This document shows, one piece after another, positions 54,556 to 62,573 of a stretch of 64,000 nt of DNA. A program made the position numbers and the translations under genes. Each line of letters starts with the position of its first letter. The first letter of the stretch is position 1. The stretch comes from Halorussus gelatinilyticus (lineage in GTDB: Archaea > Halobacteriota > Halobacteria > Halobacteriales > Haladaptataceae): assembly GCF_023238445.1 (NCBI RefSeq), contig NZ_CP096658.1, positions 992,001 to 1,056,000 of the forward strand, in the 5' to 3' direction. The notes below the pieces were generated by a model. That model saw nothing but the letters and a program-made list of their open reading frames with translations. It had not been told where the DNA came from and searched no databases.

Positions 54556-54574
54556 CTGGCAGTGACCCTGCCAG
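54556..54574. promoter_or_regulatory. 7-bp hairpin just before a small zinc-protein start
   Basis: CTGGCAG (54556-54562) and CTGCCAG (54568-54574) pair around TGACC; 10 nt separate it from the ATG at 54585. It may be a translational control hairpin or a protein operator. Confidence 0.4.
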
Positions 54575-54584
54575 ATGAAACCCA

Positions 54585-54740
54585 ATGCCAAAGTGTGACC
54601 ACTGCGGCGCGCACATCTCCGAGCGATTCGTTCGAGTGTTCGCCGACGAGGACGGCCAAGTCCGAGCGTGCGTCTCGTGCTCGGCGAACGCCGGAATCGC
54701 CGAAGTCGCGCGTCAACGCGCCAGAGAGGCGAGAGCATAG
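54585..54740 (+). CDS. 51-aa zinc-finger protein
   Basis: Tiny protein beginning MPKCDHCGAHISERFVRVFA and ending with ACVSCSANAGIAEVARQRAREARA, two CxxC pairs plus a His. This is a recurrent haloarchaeal type (I recall DUF7563; unverified), with no known function. Start ATG at 54585 is preceded by a hairpin. Confidence 0.72.
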   Translation: MPKCDHCGAHISERFVRVFADEDGQVRACVSCSANAGIAEVARQRAREARA

Positions 54741-54797
54741 CCCGCCGAACGGGCGGGAACCAAACAGATAAGAACCACCACGCGAAGCCTGTAGGGC

Positions 54798-55061
54798 GTG
54801 ACGGTCCACCACTGGGTGTACGTCGTCGAGTGCGCTGACGGCAGTTTTTACACGGGTTACACGACGGACGTCGAGCGACGCGTCCGCGAACACGACCGCG
54901 GCGAGGGCGCGAAGTACACCCGCGGACGCACCCCGGTCGAGTTGGTCCACACCGAGCGCTTCGACTCGAAGTCGGCGGCGATGTCCCGCGAGTACGAGGT
55001 CAAGCAGTTGTCGCGGCGACAGAAAGAGGAGTTGGTCGAGGAGGACGCGGACGGCGAGTGA
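54798..55061 (+). CDS. GIY-YIG nuclease-superfamily protein
   Basis: An 87-aa single-domain GIY-YIG protein of the UPF0213/YhbQ type. Seen: [20 protein letters not shown] ([16 protein letters not shown] covers the GIY-YIG strands), [20 protein letters not shown] with the conserved Arg and His, and [25 protein letters not shown] with the metal Glu. YhbQ proteins are linked to DNA repair. Start GTG at 54798. Confidence 0.88.
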   Translation: MTVHHWVYVVECADGSFYTGYTTDVERRVREHDRGEGAKYTRGRTPVELVHTERFDSKSAAMSREYEVKQLSRRQKEELVEEDADGE

Positions 55062-55064
55062 ATT

Positions 55065-55964
55065 TCAGTCGCGCAGTACGTCGCCTTCCGGCACCGACGC
55101 CGGAAGGCCGACCAGTTCCGCGCTTCGCTCCCAGAGTCGTCGCCGGAGGTCCGGGTCGTCGGCCGCGGACGCGGCCGACGACCGCTCTTTTCGGTCGAAG
55201 TACGCGCCAGACACGTCGGCCACCGCGTCGCTCGTCGTCAGATAGACCAGCGCCTCGGCGGCCCCCTCGACGCTCTCGAAGGGGCCGACGGGCGCGACGG
55301 TGGCGACGAGGGCGGCCGCGCTCGTGAACAACCGGGAGAAGCCCGTGGCGTTCCGAACGAGGTCGGTGTGAGGAATCCACCCCGGATGGACGCAGTTGGC
55401 GGTGACGCCGGTGCCGTCGAGTCGGGCGGCCAACTCGCGAGTGAACAGGACGTTCGCCAGCTTCGAGTCGGCGTAAGCGTCGAGTCCGTCGAAGTTCTCG
55501 CCGCGGACGACCGATTCGAGGTCCGCGAGCGACCCGCCCTCGTGGAGCGCGCTGCTCGTGGTGACGACTCGTGCGGGCGCGCTCTCGCGCAGGCGTGACG
55601 CGAGGAGGTTCGTCAACAGAAAGGGTGCGAGGTGGTTGACGGCGAACGTGAGTTCGATTCCCTCCGCCGTGGTCCAGCGCTCGCTCCGGGAGGTCCCGGC
55701 GTTGTTCACCAGCGCGTCGAGGCGGTCGTAGTCGGCCCGGACCTCGCGGGCCAACTCCCGGACCGCGTCGAACTCCGCGAAGTCCGCGCGGTAGAACTCG
55801 CCGTCGCCGTCGGGGTGGGCGTCCCGGACCGCCGAGCGGACCTCCCGTCCGGCCTCGCGGTCCCGGCCGGTGAACAGGACGGTCCAGCCGCGGTCGGCGA
55901 GTCGGAGGGCGGCCTCGCGGCCGATACCGCTCGTGGCTCCGGTCAGGAGGGCGACTCGGTTCAC
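55065..55964 (-). CDS. short-chain dehydrogenase/reductase
   Basis: A 299-aa NAD(P)-dependent SDR of the retinol-dehydrogenase-like type. Seen: cofactor motif TGATSGIGREAALRLA, NNAG in LVNNAGTSRSE, Ser in VVTTSSALHEGG, and YxxxK as YADSKLANVLF. Start GTG at 55964. Six bases from the FMN reductase gene on the same strand, so an operon. Substrate unknown. Confidence 0.9.
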   Translation of the reverse strand: MNRVALLTGATSGIGREAALRLADRGWTVLFTGRDREAGREVRSAVRDAHPDGDGEFYRADFAEFDAVRELAREVRADYDRLDALVNNAGTSRSERWTTAEGIELTFAVNHLAPFLLTNLLASRLRESAPARVVTTSSALHEGGSLADLESVVRGENFDGLDAYADSKLANVLFTRELAARLDGTGVTANCVHPGWIPHTDLVRNATGFSRLFTSAAALVATVAPVGPFESVEGAAEALVYLTTSDAVADVSGAYFDRKERSSAASAADDPDLRRRLWERSAELVGLPASVPEGDVLRD

Positions 55965-55970
55965 GGCGGG

Positions 55971-56585
55971 TCAGTCGTCGGCTTCGGTCCGTCCGCCGTC
56001 GGTCTCCGCGCTCGTGGTCTCGTCCACGCCCGCGTCGGGCGCGGTCACGTCGGGGTGGATGAAGGCGTACTCGACGGCCTGTTGGCCGAGTTTCCGGACG
56101 CGCTCCTCGATGTCCTCGTCGGTGATTTCGCCGTCCTCGAACTTGTTCCGGGCGTTCCGGATGCCGACCTGATGTGGCAGGACCCACGCGTGGACCCCGC
56201 GGGCTGTCACGCGCATGTGGTCGAGCGTGCTGGCGAACGACCCGCCGCCGGCCGAGGCCAGCAGGCCGACCGTGGTGTCCTCGTACTCGTCGAATCCGCA
56301 GTAGTCGTGGACGTTCCGGAAGGCCGCGGAGTACGACCCGTGGTAGACCGGACTCCCCCAGAGGACCGCGTCGGCCTCCCGAATCTCGCGCTTGAGTTCG
56401 GTCGCGGCCTCGGGTTCCTCCTCGTCGGGGTCGAAGACGGGGAGGTCGTACTCGCGCACGTCCAGCAGTTCGGTGTCGGCACCGCGCTCGGCCGCCGCGT
56501 CGAGGGCGTGTCGCAGGGCGGCGCGGGTGTAGCTTCCGTCGCGCATGCTCCCGGCGAGCGCGACGACGACGGGTGTTCCGTTCAT
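55971..56585 (-). CDS. NAD(P)H-dependent FMN reductase-type flavoprotein
   Basis: A 204-aa flavodoxin-fold reductase. Seen: FMN phosphate loop VVALAGSMRDGSYTRAALRHAL, EADAVLWGSPVYHGSYSAAFRNV and VGLLASAGGGSFASTLDHMR. A C-terminal acidic tail (about 30 residues) is disordered. It directly precedes the SDR gene. Likely quinone, azo or iron reductase activity, not determinable. Confidence 0.88.
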   Translation of the reverse strand: MNGTPVVVALAGSMRDGSYTRAALRHALDAAAERGADTELLDVREYDLPVFDPDEEEPEAATELKREIREADAVLWGSPVYHGSYSAAFRNVHDYCGFDEYEDTTVGLLASAGGGSFASTLDHMRVTARGVHAWVLPHQVGIRNARNKFEDGEITDEDIEERVRKLGQQAVEYAFIHPDVTAPDAGVDETTSAETDGGRTEADD

Positions 56586-56664
56586 CTTGCCCGTTCTACG
56601 GGTCCGGACGGAAAAACAGTTTCCGGAAGGCGGTTTTTGTAATTATTCGGAGAGAATACCGGGG

Positions 56665-57984
56665 TCACCGACGCTCGGTCGTCACCGGCACGTCGCCTTT
56701 GGGTTGGAGCGTGACCGCCGCCGAGAGTTCGAGGTCGCCGTAGTTCCTATCGAGCGTCCACTCGCGGGCCATCGTCGCCAGCACGAGTTGGGCCTCCACC
56801 ATGGCGAACTGCTGGCCGATGCACCGGCGCGGTCCGCCGCCGAACGGGAAGAAGGCGTACTCGGGGCGGTCGGCCCGTCCCTCGCCGTCCAGAAATCGCT
56901 CCGGCCGGAACGTCTCGGGGTCGTCCCAGAATCTGTCGTCGCGGTGGAGGACCCACGTCGGCAGGAGGACCATCGAGCCTTCGGGCACCTCGTACTCGCC
57001 GAACGTCACGGCCTCGGCGGGTTCGCGCCGAATCTCGTGGGCGGGCGGGTAGAGGCGCATCGCCTCTTTCACGACAGCCTCGGCGTACTCGAACTCGAAC
57101 ACGTCTTCGATGGTCGGACGGCCGTCCACGACCTCGGCGAGTTCGTCGTGGAGTCTGGCCTCCGCGTCGGGGTTGCGCGACAGGAGGTCCCAGACGTAGG
57201 TCAGCGTGAGCGCGGTGGTCTCGTGGCCGGCGAACAGGAACGTCAGCATCTCGTCGCGTATCTGCTCGGCGTCCATCTCGGCGTCCGCGTCCAGCAACAT
57301 CGCCAGCAGGTCGTCGCGGTCGGCGTCGGCGCGCCGGCGCGCGTCGAGGACGTCGTACACCTGCGCGTCGAGGTGGTCGCGCGCACGGTTCGCCCGCCGC
57401 AGGAAGGGCACGGGTGCCCAGTCGGGCGCGAGAAAGGTGACCGGTTGATTCTGCGGCTTCAGCGGTCGCTGCATCGCCTCGACCGCGTCGTAGATGCCGC
57501 GCGCTTGGAGGTCGATGTCCTCGCCGAACATCGCCTCGACCAGGATTTCGAGGGTCGTGCGCATCATCTCGTCGCGAAGGTCCACCGTCCCGCCGTCGCG
57601 CCAGCGGTCGGTGGTGTCCGCGGTTCGTTCGACCATGATTTCGGCGTAGTTCTCGATGTGGCTCAGGAAGAACGCCGGTTGGATGGCCTCGCGCTGGCGC
57701 TCCCACAGGTCGCCGCCACTGGTGAGCAGTCCGTCGCCGACGATTTCCCGGAGTTTGTCGGTGCTGCTGTCGTGCTTCGGGAACGTGTCGGTGTCCTCCA
57801 GCACTCGCTTCACGTCGTCGGGGTCGGTCAACATGTAGGCGTCCCAGCCGATTATCTCGTAGTTGACCACCCGACCGTACTCCTCGGCGCACCGCTCGCG
57901 GAAGTCGCAGGGGTCGCGCGCCCACTGATGGGTGTTGCCGACCACTGGCAGGCCGCGCGGTCCCGGCGGTGGTTTCGTCGTCAC
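56665..57984 (-). CDS. cytochrome P450
   Basis: A 439-aa soluble heme monooxygenase. Seen: PPPGPRGLPVVGNTHQWARD at the N-terminus, I-helix oxygen motif FLFAGHETTALTLT, K-helix ExxR in EAMRLYPP, the meander W..PETFRPERF, and the heme Cys in FPFGGGPRRCIGQQFAMVE. Start GTG at 57984. No redox partner is adjacent except the zinc ferredoxin far away. It is divergent from a Bat-type regulator. Haloarchaeal P450s have unknown substrates; carotenoids or sterol-like compounds are guesses. Confidence 0.93.
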   Translation of the reverse strand: MTTKPPPGPRGLPVVGNTHQWARDPCDFRERCAEEYGRVVNYEIIGWDAYMLTDPDDVKRVLEDTDTFPKHDSSTDKLREIVGDGLLTSGGDLWERQREAIQPAFFLSHIENYAEIMVERTADTTDRWRDGGTVDLRDEMMRTTLEILVEAMFGEDIDLQARGIYDAVEAMQRPLKPQNQPVTFLAPDWAPVPFLRRANRARDHLDAQVYDVLDARRRADADRDDLLAMLLDADAEMDAEQIRDEMLTFLFAGHETTALTLTYVWDLLSRNPDAEARLHDELAEVVDGRPTIEDVFEFEYAEAVVKEAMRLYPPAHEIRREPAEAVTFGEYEVPEGSMVLLPTWVLHRDDRFWDDPETFRPERFLDGEGRADRPEYAFFPFGGGPRRCIGQQFAMVEAQLVLATMAREWTLDRNYGDLELSAAVTLQPKGDVPVTTERR

Positions 57985-58037
57985 GTTCGAAGAGAGGTCC
58001 CGGTCGGCCCTGACTCTGCTGCCGTGAATCCGCGGCT

Positions 58038-58047
58038 TCTTTATAAG
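58038..58047 (+). promoter_or_regulatory. TATA box between P450 and Bat-type regulator
   Basis: TTCTTTATAAG centred about 30 nt before the ATG of the plus-strand regulator gene. Confidence 0.5.
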
Positions 58048-58071
58048 CGACCGGCGTAGGCGGACGCACCA

Positions 58072-58731
58072 ATGCGGTACGCCCGAGTTCGAGTGACGCC
58101 GACCGAAGGAGCGGGGGACCATCCGCTCGGCGCGCGCCTCGCCGAGGTCAAGGGCGTCGAGCGCGAGCGAGTCCACCGCATCGAACTGCTGGGAGACGGC
58201 ACCGGCGTGTTGCTGGCCGAGGCGAGCGGCGACCGGGACCGCTACGAGCGACTCCTCGCCGAGAGCGAGTTCGTCGACGACTACGCCGTCACCGGGGCCG
58301 AAGGCAACTGGTACGCCTACGTCCACTTCGAACCGAACGAGCGCGTCGAGGAGACGCTGGCGGCGTTCCGCGACTCCGAACTGATGATAGAGATGCCCAT
58401 CGAGGCGCTCCCCGACGGCGCGCGAGAGATAACCTTCGTCGGCGACGAGGCCGCGTTCGCCGACGCGGTACCGACCGACACCGACTACTACGAGGTCGAA
58501 CTGCTGGAGACCGGCGAGCGCCCGCCGCGGGCCGACGACCTGTTCGCCCGTCTCACCCAGCGCCAGCGCGAGGTGCTGTCGGTCGCGCTCGAACTGGGTT
58601 ACTACGAGGACCCCCGGCGGGCGACCCACGACGAGGTGGCCGACGAACTCGGCATCTCGCCGAGTACCGCGGGCGAACACCTCCGGAAGATAGAGTCGCG
58701 GGTGTTCGCGCAGTTCGCCCGCGAGCGGTGA
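58072..58731 (+). CDS. Bat-type helix-turn-helix (HTH-10) regulator
   Basis: A 219-aa regulator with an N-terminal beta sensor-like domain (RYARVRVTPTEGAGDHPLGARLAEVKGVERERVHRIELL) and a C-terminal HTH-10 (FARLTQRQREVLSVALELGYYEDPRRATHDEVADELGISPSTAGEHLRKIESRVFAQF). It is divergent from the P450 gene, 87 bp apart. Control of the P450 is a reasonable inference. A second member of the family lies at 24732-25418. Confidence 0.9.
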   Translation: MRYARVRVTPTEGAGDHPLGARLAEVKGVERERVHRIELLGDGTGVLLAEASGDRDRYERLLAESEFVDDYAVTGAEGNWYAYVHFEPNERVEETLAAFRDSELMIEMPIEALPDGAREITFVGDEAAFADAVPTDTDYYEVELLETGERPPRADDLFARLTQRQREVLSVALELGYYEDPRRATHDEVADELGISPSTAGEHLRKIESRVFAQFARER

Positions 58732-58762
58732 CGGAGGCGACGGAGACGGTGTGACCGGCGAA

Positions 58763-59998
58763 TCAGCCCGCCGACTCCTCGGGAGCCGCCCGTCGGTCGG
58801 CGAGCGGCGACCCGGCGGCGAGGAACGCCGCCGACCCGACCACCAAAATCCCCCCGAAGAGACCGATGGTCGGGACGATGCCGAGCGCGTCGGCGAGGTG
58901 GCCCGCGCCGAGTTCGAAGGGGATGGTGACGACGTTGTAGACCATCCCCGCGGCGCTCAGCACCGTCGCCCGCCCGACCGATTCGACGTGGTCGTTGACG
59001 TACTGGTTGGCCAGCGGCATCGTCACGCCGCGGGAGGCGCGCATGAGGAGGAAGACGGGAATCGCCGTCGCCGGAACGAGCGCGACCCCGACGAACAGCG
59101 CGCCGAGGAGCGGCGGCGCGAGGAGGAACCACCGCCGGATGCCGACGACCGACCGAATCGCGTCGGTCCGGTAGCTGACCGCCGCGGCGACCGCGGTGAA
59201 CCCGCCGTAGAGCCACCCGACCGAACTGACCGACAGCCCGAGCGTCTCGACGCTGAACGGTTGGACGAAGAAGTTGACGCCCCAGTAGACGCCGACGAAG
59301 AGACCGAGATAGGGGACGAACGACCGGAGCGGCGGCTTCGAGAACTCCTCGCGGACGATCGGGAGCGCGTCCACGACGGTGAACTGCTCGGCGTCGTCGG
59401 CGTCGCCCTCGTCGGCCCCTTCGCGTCCGGGCGTCGATTCGGGGAACGACAACAGGACGGGGACGCTCAGCGCGGTCACGCAAGCCGAAACGAGGTAGGC
59501 GGCGGGCATCCACGCGTCGGCGATGTACCCCCCGAGGATGCCGGTCGCGCCCGTCACGACGTACATCACGGCGTTGCCCCGTCCCCGGACCGCCGCGAAC
59601 TCGTCCTCGTTCGTCCGGGCTTTCAGCGTGTCGTAGAGCCACGCGTCGGCGGTTCCGGACCGGAACGTCGAGGCGAACGCCCAGAACCCCATCACGACCG
59701 CGAAGTGGACGAACTCGCTGGAGGCGGCCATCGCCACCTGCGCGACGGTGACGAGTCCGCTGGCGAGCAGGAGGCCGTTCCGGCGACCGATGCGGTCGCC
59801 GACGATGCCGGTGGGAATCTCGAACAGGAGGAGACCGGCCCACCAGACGGCGTCCACAGCGCCCACGAGCGCGTAGGACTCGACGTTGACCTCGATGTAA
59901 TAGTACCAGATGGGCGTCGTGAACCCCGCGGCCATCGACGCGCGATAGAGGTAGTACTTGGCGACGTTGCCCGTCGGGAGGGTCTCCGCGAGTCTCAC
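58763..59998 (-). CDS. MFS transporter
   Basis: A 411-aa major facilitator protein with about twelve helices. Seen: FEIPTGIVGDRIGRRNGLLLASGLVTVAQ, the intracellular loop signature between helices 2 and 3. LKARTNEDEFAAVRGRGNAVMYVVTGATGILGGYIAD follows, then an acidic central loop (PGREGADEGDADDAEQ) that splits two six-helix halves. I chose the GTG at 59998; a TTG at 60025 is in frame. Probably a drug or metabolite exporter. Confidence 0.86.
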   Translation of the reverse strand: MRLAETLPTGNVAKYYLYRASMAAGFTTPIWYYYIEVNVESYALVGAVDAVWWAGLLLFEIPTGIVGDRIGRRNGLLLASGLVTVAQVAMAASSEFVHFAVVMGFWAFASTFRSGTADAWLYDTLKARTNEDEFAAVRGRGNAVMYVVTGATGILGGYIADAWMPAAYLVSACVTALSVPVLLSFPESTPGREGADEGDADDAEQFTVVDALPIVREEFSKPPLRSFVPYLGLFVGVYWGVNFFVQPFSVETLGLSVSSVGWLYGGFTAVAAAVSYRTDAIRSVVGIRRWFLLAPPLLGALFVGVALVPATAIPVFLLMRASRGVTMPLANQYVNDHVESVGRATVLSAAGMVYNVVTIPFELGAGHLADALGIVPTIGLFGGILVVGSAAFLAAGSPLADRRAAPEESAG

Positions 59999-60122
59999 TG
60001 GTCGCCCTACAGACCCGGCGTACAAAACTGTCGGCAGAAACTCTTTTTTGTAGCCTCGGTTTCACGTTCGTGCGACCCTGCCACGCGGAGGTTTTTTCGG
60101 CGGGGGAGGCGACGTGTCGGGT

Positions 60123-61523
60123 ATGGAGACGCCGATTTCGTTCGGAACCGACGGCTGGCGAGCGACGCTCGACGAGTTCACCGCACCGCGCGTCCGGATG
60201 GTCGGGCAGGCAGTCGCCGATTACCTGCGAGAGGTCGAGGACCGCGACGGCGGCACGGTCGCGGTCGGCTACGACGCCCGCGAGACCTCGCGCGGGTTCG
60301 CCGAGGAGCTGTGTCGCGTGCTGGCGGCCAACGGGTTCGACGCGCTGATTCCGCCGCGGGACTGCCCGACGCCGCTGGCGGTCTGGACTATCGCGGACCG
60401 CGAGTTGGCGGGCGCACTCGTCGTCTCGGCGAGTCACAACCCGCCGAACTACAACGGCGTGAAGTTCTTCCCCCACGACGCCGCGCCCGCCCTGCCCGAA
60501 GTGACCGACGAAATCATGGCCCGCATCGCCGAACCCCGCGCGCTCCCCGACGACGAGCAGGGGAGCGTCCGCGAGGAGGACCTGCTGGAACCCTACGCCG
60601 ACCACGCCTTCGACGTGGTGGGCGTCGGTCCCGACGAGGACGAGACGCTGGACGACCTCGAAGTCGTCTACGACGCGATGCACGGGTCGGGCCGCGGGTT
60701 CACCGACGAACTGCTCGAACGTGCCGGCGCGACCGTCCACCGGCGGCGCTGCGAGCAGGACGCCGAGTTCGGCGGCACGAACCCCGAACCCAGCGCCGAG
60801 AACCTGCAGGGCCTCGTCGAGGAGGTCCGCGAGCGCGACGCCGACCTCGGCATCGCCAACGACGGCGATTCGGACCGAATCGCCGTCGTGACGCCCGACC
60901 GCGGTTTCCTCGACGAGAACCTCTTCTTCGCGGCGACGTACGACTACCTGCTCGAAGACGACTCCGGCCCGGCGGTCCGGACCGTCTCGACTACCTTCCT
61001 CGTGGACCGCGTGGCCGAGGCCCACGGCGAGGAGATAGTCGAGACCGCGGTCGGCTACAAGTGGGTCGCCGAGGCGATGGGCGAACACGACGCGCTCATC
61101 GGCGGCGAGGAGTCGGGCGGGTTCTCGATTCGGGGCCACGTCCGCGAGAAGGACGGCGTGCTGATGGCGCTGCTCGCAGGCGCGGTCGAGAGCGAGCGCT
61201 CCTACGACGACCGCGTGGACGCGCTTCTCTCGGAGTTCGGCGAGATTCACCAGAGTAAAATCAGCGTGGACTGCCCCGATGACCGCAAGCAGGACGTGCT
61301 GGCCGACCTCGAAGCCCAACTCCCCGAGGAAGTGGCGGGCGAGCGCGTCGAGGAGGTCAACGACACCGACGGGTTCAAGATTCTGCTCGAAGACGGGTCG
61401 TGGCTGCTGGTGCGCCCGAGCGGGACGGAACCGAAGATGCGCGTCTACGCCGAGGCCGCGAGCGAGGAACGCGTCGAGGCGTTGCTGAACGCGGGACGCG
61501 AGTTGGTCGAACCGTTAGTCTAA
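60123..61523 (+). CDS. phosphohexomutase (phosphoglucomutase/phosphomannomutase)
   Basis: A 466-aa alpha-D-phosphohexomutase that moves phosphate between C1 and C6 of glucose, mannose or glucosamine phosphates, feeding sugar nucleotides and glycosylation. Seen: ISFGTDGWRA, catalytic phosphoserine loop ALVVSASHNPPNYNGVKF, metal loop IANDGDSDRIAVV, sugar loop GGEESGGFSIRGH, and phosphate loop VRPSGTEPKMRVYAEA. Start ATG at 60123. Which sugar it prefers cannot be told. Confidence 0.94.
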   Translation: METPISFGTDGWRATLDEFTAPRVRMVGQAVADYLREVEDRDGGTVAVGYDARETSRGFAEELCRVLAANGFDALIPPRDCPTPLAVWTIADRELAGALVVSASHNPPNYNGVKFFPHDAAPALPEVTDEIMARIAEPRALPDDEQGSVREEDLLEPYADHAFDVVGVGPDEDETLDDLEVVYDAMHGSGRGFTDELLERAGATVHRRRCEQDAEFGGTNPEPSAENLQGLVEEVRERDADLGIANDGDSDRIAVVTPDRGFLDENLFFAATYDYLLEDDSGPAVRTVSTTFLVDRVAEAHGEEIVETAVGYKWVAEAMGEHDALIGGEESGGFSIRGHVREKDGVLMALLAGAVESERSYDDRVDALLSEFGEIHQSKISVDCPDDRKQDVLADLEAQLPEEVAGERVEEVNDTDGFKILLEDGSWLLVRPSGTEPKMRVYAEAASEERVEALLNAGRELVEPLV

Positions 61524-61723
61524 GCGTCGCTCTCGCCGAAGTTCAACACTCCATTGGGATTCGCGTAGTAGACGTAGGCCAGTCCGAGACCCATCAGCAC
61601 CGCGACCGCTCCGAGCAGGTCGCTCGCGTCGGCCGCGAACCCGCCGGCGAGCGTGACGTAGGCCATCACGGCCGCGAACGCGGTCCAGACGACGGCGACT
61701 CGTCGGCGTCGTTGCTCGTCCAT
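61520..61723 (-). CDS. two-helix membrane protein
   Basis: A 67-aa protein: MDEQRRRRVAVVWTAFAAVM then DLLGAVAVLMGLGLAYVYYANP, two hydrophobic spans with a basic start. The stop overlaps the end of the phosphohexomutase gene by 4 bases (convergent). Function unknown. Confidence 0.65.
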   Translation of the reverse strand: MDEQRRRRVAVVWTAFAAVMAYVTLAGGFAADASDLLGAVAVLMGLGLAYVYYANPNGVLNFGESDA

Positions 61724-61910
61724 ACCGAGTCTGGGGGCGTCGGGGAAGTTGGGTCTGTTGGACTCGTTCGGCGCGTTTCGGCGCACAGACGTTGACACAG
61801 ACGCGCTTGACAATCATCCGTATTCCTTTCACAATTATACACCATCGTCTGAGACTTCGATACCGGCCGCCGGACGCGACTGGCAACAGTCGGCGTCGCG
61901 TCACTCCCGG

Positions 61911-62357
61911 TCAGTCGGCCCCGTCGGCGTCGTAGCGCCCGCGAAGCCTATCGTCATCCCCCTCGACCGGCGAAATCTCGAAGCCGAGCGCGTCGTAGAA
62001 CGGGCGGACGCCGGGGTCGAACTCGGCGGTCAGACGGGCGCGGTGCGCGGCCGCGGCGCGGACCAGTGCGGTCCCGACGCCCCGGCCCCGGCGGGCGCGC
62101 CTGACCGCCACGGCGTCGATGTGCGCGGCCTCGTCGCCGGACGCGTCCGGCGCGTCGTCGCTCAGAGGCACGAGAACCAGCGCACCGAGAACCGGCGTCT
62201 CGCGCTCGCCGGAGTCCTCGTCGCCCTCGCTCGCCACCAACACGTCCCCGGCGGCGACGCGCTCGCGGAGGTCGTCGCGGACGTCCAGCATCGCGGCGTC
62301 GAGGACGCGCCGGACGCCCAGTCGATCGTCGGCGGTGGCACGGGTGATTCGGACCAT
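61911..62357 (-). CDS. GNAT-family N-acetyltransferase
   Basis: A 148-aa acetyltransferase. Seen: VRITRATADDRLGVRRVLDAAML at the N-terminus, and the acetyl-CoA binding motif as AAHIDAVAVRRARRGRGVGTALV with the R/Q-x-x-G-x-G/A pattern, followed by AEFDPGVRPFYDALGFEI. Targets (amines or proteins) unknown. Minus strand, 13 bp downstream of the halocin-linked membrane protein. Confidence 0.88.
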   Translation of the reverse strand: MVRITRATADDRLGVRRVLDAAMLDVRDDLRERVAAGDVLVASEGDEDSGERETPVLGALVLVPLSDDAPDASGDEAAHIDAVAVRRARRGRGVGTALVRAAAAHRARLTAEFDPGVRPFYDALGFEISPVEGDDDRLRGRYDADGAD

Positions 62358-62370
62358 GTATGCAGTTGAT

Positions 62371-62559
62371 CTACGAAGCGGCCTTTCGTCGGAGTCTCGT
62401 GAACGTGTACGCTACTATCGCAGTCGTCAGGGTCGTGAACGCGACCGACGTCATGTTCTGGAGGCCAACGAGTTCGGAGTCGAACCAACTGAAAATGGCG
62501 ACGACTAGGGTGATGCCGAAGATGAGTCCGGCCTCGGTCGAATTGACGTTCCACTCCAT
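62371..62559 (-). CDS. 62-aa membrane protein downstream of the halocin-like gene
   Basis: Seen: NSTEAGLIFGITLVVAIFSWF, then a helix (MTSVAFTTLTTAIVAYTFTRL) and a basic end (RRKAAS): two membrane spans. The ATG at 62559 lies 14 bp after the stop of the halocin C8-like reading frame, so they share an operon. Position suggests an accessory or immunity-related protein, as small membrane proteins accompany halC8-type loci, but sequence gives no proof. Confidence 0.65.
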   Translation of the reverse strand: MEWNVNSTEAGLIFGITLVVAIFSWFDSELVGLQNMTSVAFTTLTTAIVAYTFTRLRRKAAS

Positions 62560-62573
62560 CTTCGATAGTACCG

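Noticed and set aside
58602-61319. 905-aa minus-strand open frame
   Set aside because: Runs across four confident genes on both strands and shows no coherent domain.
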